The notes under the pieces: generated by a model | The model's input: the letters and a program-made list of their open reading frames with translations, nothing else | The model's database searches: none | Told to the model about the DNA's origin: nothing | Part shown: positions 8,407-9,591 of the stretch, one piece after another | Numbering within the stretch: position 1 is the stretch's first letter | How the letters are laid out: each line of letters opens with the position of its first letter | Origin: Bacteroidales bacterium | Lineage (GTDB): Bacteria > Bacteroidota > Bacteroidia > Bacteroidales > JAADJA01 | Length of the DNA: 9,591 nucleotides | Direction: 5' to 3' | Assembly (NCBI GenBank): GCA_030635465.1 | Contig: DAOVYU010000021.1 | Coordinates: 1 to 9,591, forward strand | Made by a program: the position numbers and the translations under genes

Positions 8407-8666
8407 AAACGCCAGAAATGCTTAATTATCAATGGATTTATCAACACTCTGTTGTTAAATAAAGCTTGGATTGTTCATTGCTTTTTTGTAATAAAATCTA
8501 CATACTCATATTAATTTCAAAAATGAGGCTCAAAAAGGGCTATACATTTACTAAATATTTTCATTTCTACATTTCTATTATACATATAACATTCTGAAAT
8601 AAAACTATTTACAACTAACAATAAATCACTTTAAAAAGAATTATATTTTCCCTTTGGCTTTTTTAA

Positions 8667-8674
8667 TAATTTTG
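8667..8674 (+). promoter_or_regulatory. -7 promoter box of the glycosyltransferase gene
   Basis: TAATTTTG is an exact match to the Bacteroidetes TAnnTTTG -7 element, 35 bases before the ATG at 8710. No TTTG stands at the ~19-base upstream spacing; the nearest (8653-8656) is only 10 bases away. The implied start of transcription, near 8681, leaves a leader of about 29 bases. Confidence 0.55.
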
Positions 8675-8709
8675 CTCGCAAGAGGTATTTATCCTGATAA
8701 TTGTTATCT

Positions 8710-9462
8710 ATGATAAATAATAAAAAAATAATTGTTGTTTTACCTGCATACAATGCGGCATTAACACTCAAACAAACTTACAACGAAATTCCGTTTGATG
8801 TAGTTGATGAGGTTGTACTGGTAGATGATAAAAGTTTTGATGAAACTGCCAGGCTTGCCTCTCAGATAGGAATAAAGCATGTTATCCAACATAATGAAAA
8901 CAAAGGTTATGGAGGTAACCAGAAAACATGTTATGATAAGGCCCTTGAGTTAGGTGGCGATATTATTATCATGCTGCATCCCGATTATCAATACACACCC
9001 AAGCTTATTCATTCCATGTCATATTTGATTGCTAAAGAGGTTTATCCAGTTGTACTCGGATCAAGGATTCTTGGAAATGGTGCACGAAAAGGAGGAATGC
9101 CACTCATTAAATATATTGCTAACCGTTTTCTTACATTGGTTCAAAACATACTTATAGGTCAGAAACTATCGGAATACCATACCGGCTATAGGGCATTTTC
9201 AAAAGAGGTATTGGAAAACATTAACTACCAGCAAAATTCAGATAATTTTGTATTTGATAACCAGATGCTATCCCAGATCATTTATGCCAATTATGAAATA
9301 GCAGAAATCACCTGTCCGACCAAATATTTTGAAGGAGCTTCATCAATCAATCTGACAAACAGTACTGTTTATGCATTTGGTGTATTGAAAACTTCTTTAA
9401 TACATTTTTTGAACAAAATCGGGTTGATGAAGTCGCGGATTTACCAAAATAGTATAAAGTAA
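8710..9462 (+). CDS. Family 2 glycosyltransferase (GT-A fold, dolichyl-phosphate mannosyltransferase-like)
   Basis: This is a GT2 enzyme predicted to transfer a sugar from a nucleotide-sugar donor; donor and acceptor cannot be told from sequence. Numbering is from the ATG at 8710 (250 residues). The N-terminus IIVVLPAYNA (7-16) is the first strand of the GT-A fold. Asp39-Asp40 in VLVDDKS bind the nucleotide, and NENKGYGGNQK (62-72) follows. The metal-binding DXD position reads LHPDYQYTP with Asp92. The acceptor-side part has GSRILGNGARKGGMP (117-131) and LSEYHTGYRAFS (153-164). There is no convincing transmembrane helix, so it is probably cytosolic or membrane-associated, with a hydrophobic segment at about 140-150. 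The frame extends three codons upstream to a TTG at 8701, but the ATG directly precedes the conserved beta strand and is preferred. It is divergent from gyrB and has no glycan-cluster neighbour inside the window. The family is firm, the specific role open. Confidence 0.9.
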   Translation: MINNKKIIVVLPAYNAALTLKQTYNEIPFDVVDEVVLVDDKSFDETARLASQIGIKHVIQHNENKGYGGNQKTCYDKALELGGDIIIMLHPDYQYTPKLIHSMSYLIAKEVYPVVLGSRILGNGARKGGMPLIKYIANRFLTLVQNILIGQKLSEYHTGYRAFSKEVLENINYQQNSDNFVFDNQMLSQIIYANYEIAEITCPTKYFEGASSINLTNSTVYAFGVLKTSLIHFLNKIGLMKSRIYQNSIK

Positions 9463-9473
9463 AATTTATCAAA

Positions 9474-9495
9474 TAGGCAAAAGTTTAAGTGCCTA
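9474..9495. terminator. Inverted repeat after the glycosyltransferase gene, possible weak terminator
   Basis: TAGGCA (9474-9479) and TGCCTA (9490-9495) form a perfect 6-bp stem with a 10-base loop, 11 bases after the glycosyltransferase stop. On the plus strand it is followed by ACGAAAAG, with no T tract. On the minus strand it is followed by TTTGATAAATTTT, which is somewhat T-rich. It could therefore serve a convergent minus-strand gene better than the glycosyltransferase gene. Confidence 0.4.
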
Positions 9496-9497
9496 AC

Positions 9498-9518
9498 GAA
9501 AAGTATAGTTCACTTTTC
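9498..9518. terminator. Second inverted repeat in the convergent region
   Basis: GAAAAGT (9498-9504) and ACTTTTC (9512-9518) form a perfect 7-bp stem with a 7-base loop. The stem is A/T-rich with only two G-C pairs and so is weak. On the plus strand it is followed by AAATTTATC, not a proper T tract. It overlaps the stop codon of the possible minus-strand gene at the right edge. Confidence 0.35.
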
Positions 9519-9590
9519 AAATTTATCAAGCATTTTATTTGTTTTATCTTGTAATTTAGATTTAAAAAAAGCAGTTCTACCAATTAACAA
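9510..9590 (-). CDS. Possible C-terminal tail of a minus-strand protein, cut by the window edge
   Basis: On the minus strand one frame is open from the right edge to a TGA at 9512-9510, giving 26 residues that begin LLIGRTAFFKSK and end MLDKFEK. The other two minus frames meet stops within a few codons of the edge. The lysine-rich, amphipathic end looks like a natural C-terminus, and a convergent partner would explain the paired inverted repeats. However, 26 open codons are weak evidence in themselves, and no family can be assigned. Confidence 0.35.
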   Translation of the reverse strand: MLIGRTAFFKSKLQDKTNKMLDKFEK

Positions 9591-9591
9591 C

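Larger units (their letters stand above)
8347..8709. other. Divergent intergenic region between gyrB and the glycosyltransferase gene
   Basis: These 363 bases are strongly AT-rich and hold the two divergent promoters, one at each end. I found no open frame longer than about ten codons that looks real, and no tRNA or structured RNA. Small items are a 5-bp inverted repeat CAACA-ctc-TGTTG (8442-8454) and a perfect 8-bp tandem duplication CATTTCTA (8562-8569 and 8570-8577). Neither has an obvious role. The middle (about 8460-8640) shows nothing I can name. Confidence 0.7.
9462..9529. repeat. 11-bp direct repeat AAATTTATCAA flanking two small inverted repeats
   Basis: AAATTTATCAA occurs at 9462-9472 and again at 9519-9529, 57 bases apart start to start, bracketing both hairpins of the region. 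In such AT-rich DNA an 11-base repeat this close may be chance or a remnant of a small duplication. No mobile-element gene lies between the copies. Confidence 0.4.

Noticed and set aside
8438..8446. TTATCAACA, one mismatch from the DnaA box TTATCCACA, upstream of gyrB
   Set aside because: A 9-mer with one mismatch is expected by chance a couple of times in a window of this size and composition. There is no cluster of boxes, and dnaA or dnaN are not seen nearby, so it does not support an origin.
8983..8991. HPD in place of a classical DXD in the glycosyltransferase, considered as a dead enzyme
   Set aside because: The LHPDYQY form is, as far as I recall, a regular variant in this GT2 subfamily. 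The other motifs (VDD, GSRILG, HTGYRAF) are intact, so inactivity is not supported.

Overview
The window comes from a member of the Bacteroidota, most likely class Bacteroidia. The evidence is a PorU-type sortase of the type IX secretion system (T9SS), a CarboxypepD_reg-like surface protein, AT-rich DNA, starts without clear Shine-Dalgarno sequences, and two exact matches to the Bacteroidetes -7 promoter element TAnnTTTG upstream of gyrB and the glycosyltransferase. Species cannot be told from the sequence.

Layout from left to right. Bases 1-2517 (+) hold the C-terminal 838 residues of PorU, with the start outside the window. Bases 2598-3962 (+) hold a GTG-initiated exported protein with a carboxypeptidase-regulatory-like domain followed by a probable beta-propeller; its function is unknown. 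Convergent to it, with 17 bp between the stops, lies a Prc/Tsp-type tail-specific protease (3980-6118, -). Upstream of that protease, in the same orientation, is gyrB (6382-8346, -), which ends in a clear intrinsic terminator. A 363-bp divergent intergenic region separates gyrB from a family 2 glycosyltransferase (8710-9462, +). The last ~130 bp contain two small inverted repeats and a possible C-terminal tail of another minus-strand gene.

How the genes relate. PorU and its downstream neighbour are probably both cell-envelope proteins and could be co-transcribed (80-bp gap). The Prc-like protease is also an envelope enzyme but is on the opposite strand and has no evident link to PorU. gyrB (DNA supercoiling) and the glycosyltransferase are divergently transcribed and look functionally unrelated. 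The window reads mostly as a core-genome stretch: I see no transposase, integrase, CRISPR array, tRNA or rRNA.

Two start sites needed correction. GyrB should start at the ATG at 8346, not at the in-frame TTG at 8382, which lies inside the -7 box. The glycosyltransferase should start at the ATG at 8710, not at the TTG at 8701. I found no convincing undescribed multi-gene system. The least understood item is the 454-residue protein beside porU, in the place where porV sits in well-known relatives.
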